64,000 nucleotides of DNA from the NCBI GenBank assembly GCA_037045225.1, contig JBAOHZ010000009.1, forward strand, positions 3,768,001 through 3,832,000, given 5' to 3'. The position numbers and the translations under genes were made by a program. Numbering within the stretch: position 1 is the first letter of the stretch; each line of letters starts with the position of its first letter. The stretch comes from Nitrospira sp. (lineage in GTDB: Bacteria > Nitrospirota > Nitrospiria > Nitrospirales > Nitrospiraceae). A model generated the notes under the pieces. The model was given only the letters and a program-made list of their open reading frames with translations. It ran no database searches and was not told the DNA's origin. This document shows, piece by piece, positions 34,446-43,565 of the stretch.

Positions 34446-34577
34446 TTACCAGATGCCCAACCCCATCATTACCACGCCGAGGGCCATCCACCCGAAGACC
34501 CCGACGGCGATAATGGTTTCCAGGCTCATGCCCCGAGGGGCTTCTTCTGCATGACTCTGGGCAATGTCTTTCTTCAT
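34446..34577 (-). CDS. Small single-pass membrane protein
   Basis: A 43-residue ORF: charged N-terminus MKKDIAQSHAEEAPRG, then one transmembrane helix (LETIIAVGVFGWMALGVVMMGLGIW). AGAGGA lies upstream at acceptable spacing. The layout (basic/acidic head, single helix, Met-rich end) resembles small regulatory membrane proteins, but no family is recognised. Confidence 0.5.
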   Translation of the reverse strand: MKKDIAQSHAEEAPRGMSLETIIAVGVFGWMALGVVMMGLGIW

Positions 34578-35060
34578 GATGCGAAATCCTCTGAGGCCGG
34601 GTCGGTGGTTGATGAACCTGGTTACTTGTCGACGCCAGAATGGACCAAGCAAGGGCTATGCCCTCTTTTCATGGACTTCTGGGACCCTAGCGGCAACCCC
34701 CTGAGAGTCGATGTCTGCTGTGGATGCGGCTGATGCGGCGTGACGGATCGCGGCGAAAGATGCCGTCTAAGCTATTGATGTTTCAAGGCGGTGAAGGTGC
34801 TCCATTGAGAATCGGGTGATGGTGAGCCGGGACGTGGGCCAGAAACGGCACAAGGTGATGGGGCTTGGCGCGCTCCTTTCTCCTGTCAGTTCGACGAGTG
34901 CGGGCGTCGAAAAATTGGCAATTGTTGTTCAGGACTGGGCAGAAATGTCGCTGTTCGACGGCAATCGCTGGCTTGCCGGAGACCTGTCGCAGGCGGCCTC
35001 TCCAATGTGGCCAATACGGCGGCGAGCCGGGCGACGTGTTGTGCGGAGTGCGGGAAAAAA
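34578..35060. other. Intergenic region without a supported gene
   Basis: About 480 bases lie between miaB and a small membrane ORF. Open frames here have no SD or plausible composition, and no RNA gene or repeat is recognised. Confidence 0.5.
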
Positions 35061-36419
35061 TCACGCGAGTGTCGCAGAGGGCTCGCGCCGTCCCATCAGG
35101 ACTGCGGCGCTGCCGTCGAGAATAGTGATCGGTTGAATACTGCCGAGGACGGCAGGCGTATCGTTCTTGTTCCAAATGACGAACACCCCGGTATCGGTAC
35201 GGCCCATCCATTGATCGGAGGATCGTTTGGAGTCGCCTTCGACCATGACCGGGAGAGTTTTTCCAATGAGCTCCCGATTGAGTCGCGCGGTGATGGGACG
35301 CTGCAAATCCACCAGACGGCTAACCCGTTCGCCCTTCACGGCCTCCGGTACGTCGTCCGGGAACTTCCGTGCCGCAATGGTATTTTTCCGCTCCGAATAC
35401 TTGAATACATAGGCCGAGTGATACTGCACCTCCTCGATCACCCGATAGGTATCCAGAAACTCCTCTTCGGTTTCGGAGCAAAAGCCGCAGATGATATCGG
35501 TGGTGAGGGCGATCCCGGGGTGGCGGCGGCGAATGTGCGCGGCCAATTCGAGATACTCCTTCCGGCTGTAGGTTCGGTTCATGAGTTCCAGGATGCGGTC
35601 GTTACCGGACTGCAGGGGCAGGTGGATGTGTTTACAGATGTTCGGGTGACTCGCGACGGCATCCAGCAGCGCCACGGGAAAGTCTTTCGGATGCGGAGAG
35701 GTGAACCGGACACGCTGGACTCCCGGCACCTCGGCAACCGCGAGGATCAGCCGGGCGAAATCCCAATCCTCATACCGGTAGCTGTTCACATTTTGCCCGA
35801 GCAAGGTGATCTGCGTATGCCCGGCGGCGACCGACGCCTCGGTCTCGCGGATGATTCCCTGTGGATCGCGTGATCGCTCGCGCCCTCGCGTGTAGGGGAC
35901 CACGCAGAAGCTGCAAAAATTGTCGCAGCCGCGCATGATGGCGATCCAGGCGTTGCTGCTGTCGTCGCGCTCGGGAAGAATATCGTCGTAGGTTTCATAT
36001 TCGGACAAATCCACGGCCATGCCCCGTCGCGCGAGGCCCTGTTCCTCCGCGTTCAGCGCATTCGTCAGCAGCCCGGGCAACTGGCGGTATCCGTCCGGGC
36101 CGACGAGCACATCCACCAGCGGTTGCTTTTCCCTCAACTCTTCCTTGAGGTTTTGCGCCATGCAGCCGAGCACCCCGACGACCAGGGGGCGCTGCTCCTT
36201 TACGGCTTTTAATTCGGCGAGATGGCCGTAGACTTTGTTGTGGGCATTCTCACGAATGGCGCAGGTGTTCATGAGCAGGACATCGGCGCGTTCTCGATCC
36301 TCGGTAAACTCGAATCCCGCCTTGCGCAGTAATGAGCGAACAAGTTCCGAGTCGTACTCGTTCATCTGGCAGCCGAAAGTTTCGATATGGACGGTATGGG
36401 GTTTATTGGGTTGTGTCAT
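35061..36419 (-). CDS. miaB: tRNA-2-methylthio-N6-dimethylallyladenosine synthase MiaB
   Basis: A 452-residue radical SAM methylthiotransferase that adds the 2-methylthio group to i6A37 of tRNAs reading UNN codons. The N-terminal UPF0004 domain has FGCQMNEYDSE, NTCAIRENA and GCMAQ, whose three cysteines hold the auxiliary cluster. The radical SAM motif is RGCDNFCSFCVVP (CX3CX2C), followed by GQNVNSY and HLPLQSGND. The C-terminal TRAM domain runs from about residue 385. The start overlaps the mtaB stop by 4 bp, so the two are one transcript. Confidence 0.96.
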   Translation of the reverse strand: MTQPNKPHTVHIETFGCQMNEYDSELVRSLLRKAGFEFTEDRERADVLLMNTCAIRENAHNKVYGHLAELKAVKEQRPLVVGVLGCMAQNLKEELREKQPLVDVLVGPDGYRQLPGLLTNALNAEEQGLARRGMAVDLSEYETYDDILPERDDSSNAWIAIMRGCDNFCSFCVVPYTRGRERSRDPQGIIRETEASVAAGHTQITLLGQNVNSYRYEDWDFARLILAVAEVPGVQRVRFTSPHPKDFPVALLDAVASHPNICKHIHLPLQSGNDRILELMNRTYSRKEYLELAAHIRRRHPGIALTTDIICGFCSETEEEFLDTYRVIEEVQYHSAYVFKYSERKNTIAARKFPDDVPEAVKGERVSRLVDLQRPITARLNRELIGKTLPVMVEGDSKRSSDQWMGRTDTGVFVIWNKNDTPAVLGSIQPITILDGSAAVLMGRREPSATLA

Positions 36420-37759
36420 ACAAGTGGCCTGTGCGAGGGCGGTAAGACTGTGGCGACCGGGTGGCCATAGGCCAACCCATCCATGACGCCGGTGATGGTG
36501 ACCTGGTGAATTGAGCTGGCGACGACGGTATCGGCCGCGACCGCCACCCGAGCGAAGTTAGCGGTGGTGCCGGTGCGAAACCCGTCGCGCGTTCCCTGTT
36601 CGAAGAGGACGGGGAGGGTACGCCCAATCTGTTGTTGGTAAAAGGCTAATGCCTTGGTCCGGGAGAGTTCCGCCAGGGCCTTGCTGCGCTGCCGGATGAC
36701 GGCGGGTGGAATCTGATCTTCGAGGCGCGCGGCTGCCGTACCCGGCCGGGATGAATAACTGAACACGTGGAAATAGGAGAAGGGGAGTCGCTCGGCCGTC
36801 CGGATCGTATTCGCGAACGCCTGTTCGTTCTCGCCGGGAAAACCCACCATGAGATCGGTTCCCAGCCCGAGATCAGGCATCAGTGTCAGAGCCTGCTTGA
36901 CCAACTCCTCATATTCGCGGACAGCATAACGCCGGTTCATTGCCTGGAGGATTCCGTCGTCGCCGCTTTGCAGGGGAAGATGTAGGTAATGGCACAGCTT
37001 TGTCGAGTCGGCCATGTGGTGGAGCAATGCCGTCGGCACCGTCGTGGGCTCAATCGAGGAAATTCGGATGCGGGTAACCTCATGAATCGCTTCAAGTTCT
37101 CGCAGCAGCTCAACCAGACCGAGCCCCTGGTATGCGTACTGGCCGATGTTCACGCCGGTGAGAACCAGTTCCCGATACCCGTGGGCGGCGAGCTCACGGG
37201 CTTCCCGCAAGACATCGTCGGCCGTGCGACTCCGTTCACGGCCGCGCGCGAACGGAATCAGGCAAAAGCTGCACATGAAATCGCATCCGTCCTGAATCTT
37301 GAGGAGCGCGCGGGTGGAGTCGGAATAGGCGGTCCCGGGCAGGACGAAATCTTCTCGATCGATCGTGCGACTGTGGCGGACCTCAGGCTCCGGCTGTTTC
37401 CGGAGTTTGGTCGGGGCCGGGAGATATTCCGGGAGATTCATTTTGAACTGGGTCCCGACGATCAGGTCGATACCGGGTACCTTCTGCAGCTGCGCCGCGC
37501 CGGTTTGGGCATAACATCCCGTGACCGCGACGAAGGCATGCGGCGAGTGGCGTAGGGTCTTGCGAACGGCATAGCGGCAATCTTTTTCGGCGTTCTCCGT
37601 CACGGAGCAGGTGTTCAAGACGAGCAGGTCCGTCTCCTTGCCGAACTCCACCAGTTGATACCCCCGGCGTACCAGGGTATCGGCTAACATGGAGGTCTCG
37701 GATTGGCTGAGGCGGCACCCCAATGTATGGAGGGAGGCGCGTGGCATGCTGGTCGACAT
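36416..37759 (-). CDS. mtaB: tRNA t6A methylthiotransferase MtaB
   Basis: A 447-residue paralogue of MiaB that converts t6A37 to ms2t6A37 in tRNAs. It has TLGCRLSQSET, NTCSVTENA and GCYAQ in the N-terminal domain, then the radical SAM motif DGCDFMCSFCLIP and VLTGVNIG. The sequence after the first Cys (CRLSQ, not CQMNEYD) separates it from MiaB. The ATG at 37759 lies only two bases past the expected transcription start of a good promoter, so the mRNA may be leaderless; an ATG at 37747 is an alternative. Confidence 0.94.
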   Translation of the reverse strand: MSTSMPRASLHTLGCRLSQSETSMLADTLVRRGYQLVEFGKETDLLVLNTCSVTENAEKDCRYAVRKTLRHSPHAFVAVTGCYAQTGAAQLQKVPGIDLIVGTQFKMNLPEYLPAPTKLRKQPEPEVRHSRTIDREDFVLPGTAYSDSTRALLKIQDGCDFMCSFCLIPFARGRERSRTADDVLREARELAAHGYRELVLTGVNIGQYAYQGLGLVELLRELEAIHEVTRIRISSIEPTTVPTALLHHMADSTKLCHYLHLPLQSGDDGILQAMNRRYAVREYEELVKQALTLMPDLGLGTDLMVGFPGENEQAFANTIRTAERLPFSYFHVFSYSSRPGTAAARLEDQIPPAVIRQRSKALAELSRTKALAFYQQQIGRTLPVLFEQGTRDGFRTGTTANFARVAVAADTVVASSIHQVTITGVMDGLAYGHPVATVLPPSHRPLV

Positions 37760-37767
37760 CGTGTGCG

Positions 37768-37797
37768 ATTATAAGAGGGCGCACATTCGATCGGCAA
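37768..37797 (-). promoter_or_regulatory. Sigma-70-like promoter of mtaB-miaB
   Basis: On the minus strand a perfect TATAAT (37768-37773) lies 18 bp from TTGCCG (37792-37797). The expected transcription start is only a couple of bases before the mtaB ATG, implying a very short or absent leader. Confidence 0.55.
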
Positions 37798-37903
37798 GGT
37801 GACGAGGACTCGAAAAAGTCGGTCGAGCGCTTGAACGGGGTATAGCTGGGTGGTAGCATGAATGAAATTGCCTCCATCATGGCGTCGATCTGCTTTCTGA
37901 ACC

Positions 37904-38311
37904 ATGACGAACCTTCGTGTTGCCGCCAGTCTCTTGCTCGCTGTGCTCCTCTTTCTTCCGGCAACCTCCGCCTGGTCACAGGACCCGCTTCCTATCGAGC
38001 CTGATCTGAATAGCCGCCTAGATGAACTCTACGACCATGAGTCGCGAATGTTCATCATGCTCTTTTCGCTGCATGGCGACGGGAAGGTCGACTATATTAC
38101 GGGGCGTCTCGTGCAGGACTACACGCGGAGTAATTACGGGAATCCCGTTTATTATACCGAACAGTTCCCGTTGTTCTATTGGTGGGACCACACGATGTTC
38201 AACGATCCGGATCAGGACGGGGTGAACGGGAACGAGCGGGTCTACCAGGAGAACATCGAGTTCGACATCGCGCGATACAAACCGTGCCTGTTCAACGGGC
38301 AGCCTTGCTGA
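37904..38311 (+). CDS. Secreted hypothetical protein with an Asp-rich loop
   Basis: A 135-residue protein with a signal peptide (LRVAASLLLAVLLFLPATSAWSQ). The mature region has many Tyr/Asp/Asn residues and the loop DPDQDGVNGNE, similar to an EF-hand-type Ca2+ loop, and it ends in a CLFNGQPC pair that could form a disulfide. No family recognised. Divergent from mtaB, with 144 bp between the starts. Confidence 0.65.
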   Translation: MTNLRVAASLLLAVLLFLPATSAWSQDPLPIEPDLNSRLDELYDHESRMFIMLFSLHGDGKVDYITGRLVQDYTRSNYGNPVYYTEQFPLFYWWDHTMFNDPDQDGVNGNERVYQENIEFDIARYKPCLFNGQPC

Positions 38312-38434
38312 GTTCCGTCGTCGAGAAAGACCGCCAGCTGAAGACGTTCAAGTGACGCGCTAATCGTGCGAAAGTCTCTCTCGTTCCTCCTGACCGGATT
38401 CAGCCTTCTTCTGCGCCTGTTCCCCTCCGAGCAC

Positions 38435-39298
38435 TCATTCAAACACCAACACTGGGCAGGGGGCGCGATGTAACACCGCATGGGAGACACTGCCTAAGAC
38501 GAACCGGGTGATGCCTTGCCTGGCCCGTGAACCCACCATGATCAGGTCCGCGCCCAGTTTTTCCGCTTCGTGGAGAATCATCGTTGCCGGCGTTCCCAGA
38601 ACACTTGCGCTGCGGGTGGTATACCCGAGCGTCCGAAGCTCGGTGGCCACTCCATCGACGAAATCACGGGCATGTCGGAGGGCTTGCGCCTCCAATTTTT
38701 CCGCCGCTGCCTCGTCAATGGGCCAGGGTGGTCGGGTCGGCGGGAGGACAGCCAGCAGATTGATGTTCGTCGGCTCATGGAAGGGCTGCTTCTGGAGAAA
38801 TGTTAGCGCCGCCTCGGCGTCCGATTGGCCTTCCAGCGGGAGCAGGATCTGTTTTAAGCCGCGGAGGGAACCCTGTAGGATCAGTTTGGCGCAGGGAGCA
38901 AGGCTGAGGACACGATGGGAGACGCTTCCCAGCAGTCGTTCTTTCACCGGTCCCAGCCCCCTGGCTCCCATAACAATGAGGTCCACATGACAGGCCTCAG
39001 CTGTTGCGACGATCATTTCCGACGGCGACCCTGCGCTCAGTTGCGTAGTGACCGACCCGCTGTGAGGCGGGAGTAGGGAATGGATCCGGGTCAGCAACTG
39101 CTCGCCATCCTCTTTCATGCTGCGTTCCAATTGCGCATAGAGTTCGTGGGCTATTTCCGGCACCATCATGGGATAAATTGGTCGGGGCGCATCCACGACA
39201 TGGAGTAGGATCAGCTCATTCGGGCGGCGCAGATATTTCAACGCCCGCGCGGCTTCATAGGAGTGATCGGAGCTATCGACGGCTAAAAGGACTTTCAT
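38435..39298 (-). CDS. Universal stress protein, tandem UspA domains
   Basis: A 287-residue protein with two UspA domains. The first opens MKVLLAVDSSDHS and has the ATP-binding GARGLGPVKERLLGS; the second has GLKQILLPLEGQ and GSRARQGITRFVLGS. Both glycine motifs match GX2GX9G(S/T), so ATP binding is likely in both. Its ATG overlaps the stop of the upstream alpha/beta hydrolase gene, so the pair is an operon. Role: general stress survival; exact signal unknown. Confidence 0.93.
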   Translation of the reverse strand: MKVLLAVDSSDHSYEAARALKYLRRPNELILLHVVDAPRPIYPMMVPEIAHELYAQLERSMKEDGEQLLTRIHSLLPPHSGSVTTQLSAGSPSEMIVATAEACHVDLIVMGARGLGPVKERLLGSVSHRVLSLAPCAKLILQGSLRGLKQILLPLEGQSDAEAALTFLQKQPFHEPTNINLLAVLPPTRPPWPIDEAAAEKLEAQALRHARDFVDGVATELRTLGYTTRSASVLGTPATMILHEAEKLGADLIMVGSRARQGITRFVLGSVSHAVLHRAPCPVLVFE

Positions 39299-39969
39299 GA
39301 TCGGGGCTCCTTGATCGTGTGCAGTTCCGGTTGGAGAGAACATTGAAACCAGCGAAGCGCTTCTCGGGCGACCTGCTCCAGCGTGCCCGGTTCTTCAAAT
39401 AAATGACTGGCTCCCGGGACAATCACCAGTTCTTTCCGGCAGGTCAGTCGTGCGAGCGCGTCCTGATTCATGTTGATGACGGGACCATCATGACCTCCAA
39501 CCAGCAGGAGTGTCGGTGCGGTGACGAGGCTCAGGTAGGGGCCGGCCAGATCGGGCCGGCCGCCGCGCGACACGACGGCGCCCACCGCATGAGGTTTGCG
39601 GGCTGCCGCTTGGAGGGCCGCGCCGGCCCCTGTGCTGGCGCCGAAATATCCGATCGGGAGTCCCGCCGTCTGGGGGTGCGTCTGCAGCCAAGTCTCCGCG
39701 AGTAACAGCCGGTCGGCGAGGAGGTCGATGTCAAAAATCTTGTGCCGATCATTCGCCTCGTCAGGGGTGAGGAGATCCATGAGCAATGTTGCGAACCCGC
39801 CCGATTCCAAGTGTCGGGCCACGAATTGGTTCCGCGGGCTGAATCGCCCGCTGCCGCTGCCGTGAGCAAAGGCAATGACACCCTTCGGGTGAGCGGGCAG
39901 ACCCAGGAGTCCATCGAGGCCGACGCCATCGCCGTTGATTCGTACCTGCACAATGGTTTCGATTCCCAT
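39295..39969 (-). CDS. Alpha/beta hydrolase (dienelactone-hydrolase-like)
   Basis: A 224-residue hydrolase. The nucleophile elbow is GASTGAG (Ser), the acid is probably in GGHDGPV and the catalytic His lies in PGASHLFEEPG. The N-terminal FAHGSGSGRFSPRN is the oxyanion loop region. Relatives of this size are often annotated as phosphoribosyltransferase-linked or dienelactone hydrolases; substrate unknown. The ATG at 39969 has GCAGG upstream and starts at the family N-terminus. It overlaps the UspA gene by 4 bp. Confidence 0.85.
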   Translation of the reverse strand: MGIETIVQVRINGDGVGLDGLLGLPAHPKGVIAFAHGSGSGRFSPRNQFVARHLESGGFATLLMDLLTPDEANDRHKIFDIDLLADRLLLAETWLQTHPQTAGLPIGYFGASTGAGAALQAAARKPHAVGAVVSRGGRPDLAGPYLSLVTAPTLLLVGGHDGPVINMNQDALARLTCRKELVIVPGASHLFEEPGTLEQVAREALRWFQCSLQPELHTIKEPRS

Positions 39970-40009
39970 GATGGACCTGCCGCCTGGGGAGTCTCGTCGC
40001 GCGATCGAT

Positions 40010-40957
40010 TCACGGCAGAATGGCACTGGCAATCCCTAAATAGATCCCGACGCTCAAAATGTCTTGCACGACAGTAGCCACCGGCCCGCTGGCCAGCGCC
40101 GGATCAGCGCCCAGCCTGGCGAGGGCCATGGGTAGAATGCTCGCCACGAATGTGGCGACCACCGCTGTGACCCCGAGAGTGACGGCTACGACGAGCGCAA
40201 TCGACGTCCGCCCATCCCACCAGAGAAAGGTCAGGCCGGCCAGCCCTCCCACAACCAGGCCGATGAGAAGGCCGATGATGCCCTCCCGCATCAGCTGCGG
40301 TGCCAAGGCGACAGGACCATGCGCCAGGGCCCGCACGAGCACCGTCTCAGTTTGCGTTCCTACTGCGTCTGCCATATACACGACGAGCGGGAGAAAAAAT
40401 GCTAAAGCGATTTCTTGCCTCAGGGCGGATTCGAATGCCGATGCGACGCCTCCGGCCATCATGCCACCGGCGAGTCCCAGCAGGAGCCAAGGGATTCGGG
40501 CTCGAAACGAGGCCGTCGCGTTGGGGGAAGCCGTCGGTTTCGGATGTAGAGCACCGATACCACCCATGCGCAGCAGATCGTCGACGTGCTCCTCATGGAG
40601 CTGCGCCAACAGACGTCCGATCGGAATCGCTCCCAGGAGTGAGCCCTCCGCATCTGTCACGGCCACGTCGGCATCATGTCGTTCGACAGCCAGCAGCGCG
40701 ACGGTTTCGGCGTTTTCCCCCGCCCGTACTTCGATCGGAGGATCGCCGCGTAACGAGGCCAGGGTTTGCTCCGGTGGCGCAGCGAATAGCCGTTCGATCG
40801 GCACTTGGCCCACCAGGCGGGTGCGGCGATCAACGAGATACAGGTGGCCGACTTCCGACCAGGGGGCCCCGCGAAGCGACGTCAGTGCGCTTGCGACAGT
40901 CTCTTCCGGGCTGGCCCGAGGTACCAAGGCGGTCATAAGATCAGCAGCAGTTGTCAT
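40010..40957 (-). CDS. MgtE-like magnesium transporter lacking the N-terminal domain
   Basis: A 315-residue protein. Residues 1-130 hold two CBS motifs (LYLVDRRTRLVGQVPIERL and VAVTDAEGSLLGAIPIGRL). Five transmembrane helices follow from about residue 150, with PLVVYMADAVGTQTETVLVRAL and ASGPVATVVQDILS, where the Asp aligns with the Mg2+-binding residue of MgtE. The long superhelical MgtE_N domain that senses Mg2+ in full-length proteins (about 450 residues) is absent, so gating may differ. It is transcribed with the downstream hydrolase and UspA genes. Confidence 0.88.
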   Translation of the reverse strand: MTTAADLMTALVPRASPEETVASALTSLRGAPWSEVGHLYLVDRRTRLVGQVPIERLFAAPPEQTLASLRGDPPIEVRAGENAETVALLAVERHDADVAVTDAEGSLLGAIPIGRLLAQLHEEHVDDLLRMGGIGALHPKPTASPNATASFRARIPWLLLGLAGGMMAGGVASAFESALRQEIALAFFLPLVVYMADAVGTQTETVLVRALAHGPVALAPQLMREGIIGLLIGLVVGGLAGLTFLWWDGRTSIALVVAVTLGVTAVVATFVASILPMALARLGADPALASGPVATVVQDILSVGIYLGIASAILP

Positions 40958-40990
40958 AGAGCACGGAGTATCGGCTGAGGTGAACGATCG

Positions 40991-41086
40991 TTACCGACAG
41001 TCTGCGGGACAGAAGAAGATCAGGTAGAGCGCGACGGCGATTCCTACCAGCACCGCTCCAAAGAACAGCCACTGCGTTCGAGACAT
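40991..41086 (-). CDS. 31-residue single-pass membrane peptide
   Basis: A short ORF: MSRTQWLFFGAVLVGIAVAL, then YLIFFCPADCR, one hydrophobic helix and a two-Cys tail. The ATG is preceded by GGAG at 7 bases. It sits 33 bp upstream of the MgtE-like gene on the same strand, so it could be a small partner of that transporter. Confidence 0.5.
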   Translation of the reverse strand: MSRTQWLFFGAVLVGIAVALYLIFFCPADCR

Positions 41087-41430
41087 GATGGTCTCCATTT
41101 AATTGACTGGTCCAGCAAGAGGAATGCCATTTGAGACGGGAGCATCGTCATGGGACCGTAGGGCATGAGGAAGTCTCAGAGCCTGTAGCGTACGTATGGC
41201 ATGACAGGCGTCCTCTCCGCCGTCGTGCTAATTAACGCATGCCATAGGCGCCTTGCCGCTCTGTGGCGTTCCGCTACAGAACACGGGGATTGGCTGTAGC
41301 AGGACACCCCCCGGAGAATTCGGAGTTGATGGCGTAGGGCTGATGGTGTAAGAAAAACTGGCCATCTTGGCTCTTCGCCGTCGGGCATCGGCCTTGCTGA
41401 TGATGGAAGTAGGAGCGATGGGTGGAAGTT
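41087..41430. other. Divergent intergenic region
   Basis: About 340 bases lie between two divergent stress clusters and must hold both promoters. GATGGCGTAGGGCTGATGG at 41327-41345 weakly echoes repeat family A. No gene or RNA is supported. Confidence 0.4.
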
Positions 41431-41931
41431 ATGGCGGATCGTTTGTTCACCAAGATTCTCGTGCCGGTGGATTTTTCTTCCTGCTCCGAGGAAGCCTTCC
41501 GGATTGCACTGTCCTTTGCGAGGTCTTATCAGGCGGAGGTGCTCCTGCTGCACGTCGTCGATACGAAGAGTTTAGACGCGCTGAATCGACTCGGATTGGC
41601 ATCGGCCTCCGAGGCCGCGAAACAGAAAAAACAGCTGCATCATTTTGCCCGCCTGAATGCCCGACAATTGCTGGCCAGGGACGACGCGAAGGGCGTGACG
41701 ATTCGCCGGTTGCTTGCGGACGGTTGTCCCTTCGAGGAGATTGCACGCACGGCTCGAGTGGAAGGGGTTGATTTGGTGGTTATGGGAAGTTACGGGGGAT
41801 CGTTCGGCGGAGTCGAGAAGATCTTCTTCGGCAGCACGGCGGAGAAGGTTGTCCGGACAGCCGGCTGTCCGGTGCTGACGGTGCCGCTTCCCACAAAACG
41901 GGCGAAAGTGAAAACGGGCAAGAGTTTATAA
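41431..41931 (+). CDS. Universal stress protein, single UspA domain
   Basis: A 166-residue UspA protein: KILVPVDFSSCSEEAF at the start and GSYGGSFGGVEKIFFGS with the ATP-binding glycines, then VVRTAGCPVLTVP. The C-terminal tail (TKRAKVKTGKSL) is basic. The ATG at 41431 is preceded by GGTGGAAG; a GTG 9 bases upstream is possible. First gene of a run with the cupredoxin and a tandem UspA. Confidence 0.92.
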   Translation: MADRLFTKILVPVDFSSCSEEAFRIALSFARSYQAEVLLLHVVDTKSLDALNRLGLASASEAAKQKKQLHHFARLNARQLLARDDAKGVTIRRLLADGCPFEEIARTARVEGVDLVVMGSYGGSFGGVEKIFFGSTAEKVVRTAGCPVLTVPLPTKRAKVKTGKSL

Positions 41932-41942
41932 AGGAGGTCACT

Positions 41943-42371
41943 ATGGGCGTGAAGCAGGTGTCGGCGATGTTGAGTGTGGGGCGAGTCTTGTTGGCGGCTG
42001 GTTTTGTGCTGGCCCTGTGTTCGCAGGGCGGTGCACAAGCGGAGCAGCGGATCGAAGTCACGATCAAGGATTCCGTGTTTGTCACCAAGCAGGTTCCGCT
42101 GCGGTTGGGAGTGGCGACGGTCATTGCCATCGTCAACCAGGATCAGGAGCGCCACGATTTCGGGTCCACCATGTTCGAGGGCATCCCCACACGCGTCGAA
42201 TCCGGCGGAGTCATATCGTACGGCAAGCACATCGGCGGAGTGTTTTTGGATCCGAAAAAGGAGGCCGTCATTCGATTCACCATGGAGCGGCCGGGCCGGC
42301 ATGAGTTCCGTTGTTCGATCCATCCGAACATGAAGGGCGAACTGTTGTTGCTGAATGTTGAGGCGGTGTAA
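41943..42371 (+). CDS. Exported cupredoxin-like copper protein
   Basis: A 142-residue protein with a signal peptide ending near GAQAEQR. The likely copper ligands are the His in ERHDFGS and the Cys, His and Met in FRCSIHPNMKGE, the pattern of a type 1 blue-copper site. It should be a periplasmic electron carrier or copper-binding protein. A strong SD (AAAGGAGG) precedes the ATG. It lies between two UspA genes (11 and 3 bp), so it is co-expressed with stress proteins. Confidence 0.85.
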   Translation: MGVKQVSAMLSVGRVLLAAGFVLALCSQGGAQAEQRIEVTIKDSVFVTKQVPLRLGVATVIAIVNQDQERHDFGSTMFEGIPTRVESGGVISYGKHIGGVFLDPKKEAVIRFTMERPGRHEFRCSIHPNMKGELLLLNVEAV

Positions 42372-42374
42372 GCC

Positions 42375-43310
42375 ATGTCCTTGATCAAGCGCGTGCTCTT
42401 CGCCACGGATTTTTCGGCCTGCGCGGACCGGGCCATGGGGTATGCCTTGACCATGGCGTCGGCGTGGAGGGCCGAGCTCTGTGTGATGACGGTCCTGGAA
42501 CTCTATCCGGGGATGGATCCGGACTATACCGTCAATAAGATGTATCTGGATCACCTGCGTGCCGAGGCCAGCCGTCAGTTGGCGGCTGTGGAGGCGAGAG
42601 CCAAGGCCGCCGGGCAACCGGTCACGGTGCGCATTGAAACCGGCATTCCGAGTCAGGCGGTCCAGACGGTCGCTGAAAGCATCGGGGCGGATTTGCTGGT
42701 GGTCGGTACACATGGGCGCACCGGATTAGAGCATGTCCTGATCGGCAGCACGGCGGAACGGGTCGTGCGTATGGTGCCCTGTCCGGTCCTGGCGGTGAAG
42801 GTCGAGAAGGGCGGCACGACGCCTGGCGCGATCGCGAGCATCAAACGAATCGTGGTGCCCATCGATTTCTCAGCCTGTTCGATGGATGCGTTGGAATATG
42901 CCGCGCAATTTGCCAAACCGTTCGGAGCGTCGATTACGATCTTGCATGCGCTGGAACCGGTCACCTATGGATTGGATTTCAGTTTGAGTCATGTGAAGGA
43001 GTGGAAGGATCAGCGGGCGTATCTGGAGAACCGCCTCACGGTGATGGCCGCCTGTTTGCAGTCACAGCGCGTCCAAGCCGACCATGTCCTCAAGCCGGGC
43101 CTTCCCGCCGATTCGATTGCGTCGTACGTCACCCAGCAGAAGTACGATCTGATGATCATGGGAACACATGGACGGCGTGGTCTCTCCCATGTCCTTGTCG
43201 GCAGCCTGGCCGGCGCGATGCTGCGCCACGCGCCCTGTCCGGTTCTCACGGTACGCCAGTTCGATTTCGGTACGAATTATCAACGTGTCGTTCCGCTCGG
43301 AGACACATAA
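42375..43310 (+). CDS. Universal stress protein, tandem UspA domains
   Basis: A 311-residue protein with two UspA domains, each opening with a similar strand (RVLFATDFSACADRA and RIVVPIDFSACSMDA) and ending with the glycine motif (GTHGRTGLEHVLIGS and GTHGRRGLSHVLVGS). Both halves should bind ATP. It starts 3 bp after the cupredoxin stop, completing a three-gene stress run. Confidence 0.94.
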   Translation: MSLIKRVLFATDFSACADRAMGYALTMASAWRAELCVMTVLELYPGMDPDYTVNKMYLDHLRAEASRQLAAVEARAKAAGQPVTVRIETGIPSQAVQTVAESIGADLLVVGTHGRTGLEHVLIGSTAERVVRMVPCPVLAVKVEKGGTTPGAIASIKRIVVPIDFSACSMDALEYAAQFAKPFGASITILHALEPVTYGLDFSLSHVKEWKDQRAYLENRLTVMAACLQSQRVQADHVLKPGLPADSIASYVTQQKYDLMIMGTHGRRGLSHVLVGSLAGAMLRHAPCPVLTVRQFDFGTNYQRVVPLGDT

Positions 43311-43340
43311 CCGAAGGCCTGTCGAAATGGAATTCACCCT

Positions 43341-43565
43341 ATGAAGCCTAAAGCGAAAAAGCCGTCTGCTCCACGATCCAAGGCGCGGAGTGGCAGACCG
43401 TCCGTGACGAATCCGATCGAGCTGCCGGAAGGAATGTGGGAACGAATCGCACAGAAAGCATTCGAGTTGTGGCGGGAGCGCGGGTGTCGCGAAGGATATG
43501 CGCTTCAGGATTGGTTGGATGCCGAAGCGGCCGTCATGGAGGAAATTCATGAAGCTCGCGAATGA
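43341..43565 (+). CDS. DUF2934 small protein
   Basis: A 74-residue protein with a Lys/Arg/Ser-rich N-terminus and the DUF2934 core (IAQKAFELWRERGCREGYALQDWLDAE). Function unknown for the family. It overlaps the next gene by 17 bp in another frame, implying coupled translation. Confidence 0.8.
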   Translation: MKPKAKKPSAPRSKARSGRPSVTNPIELPEGMWERIAQKAFELWRERGCREGYALQDWLDAEAAVMEEIHEARE

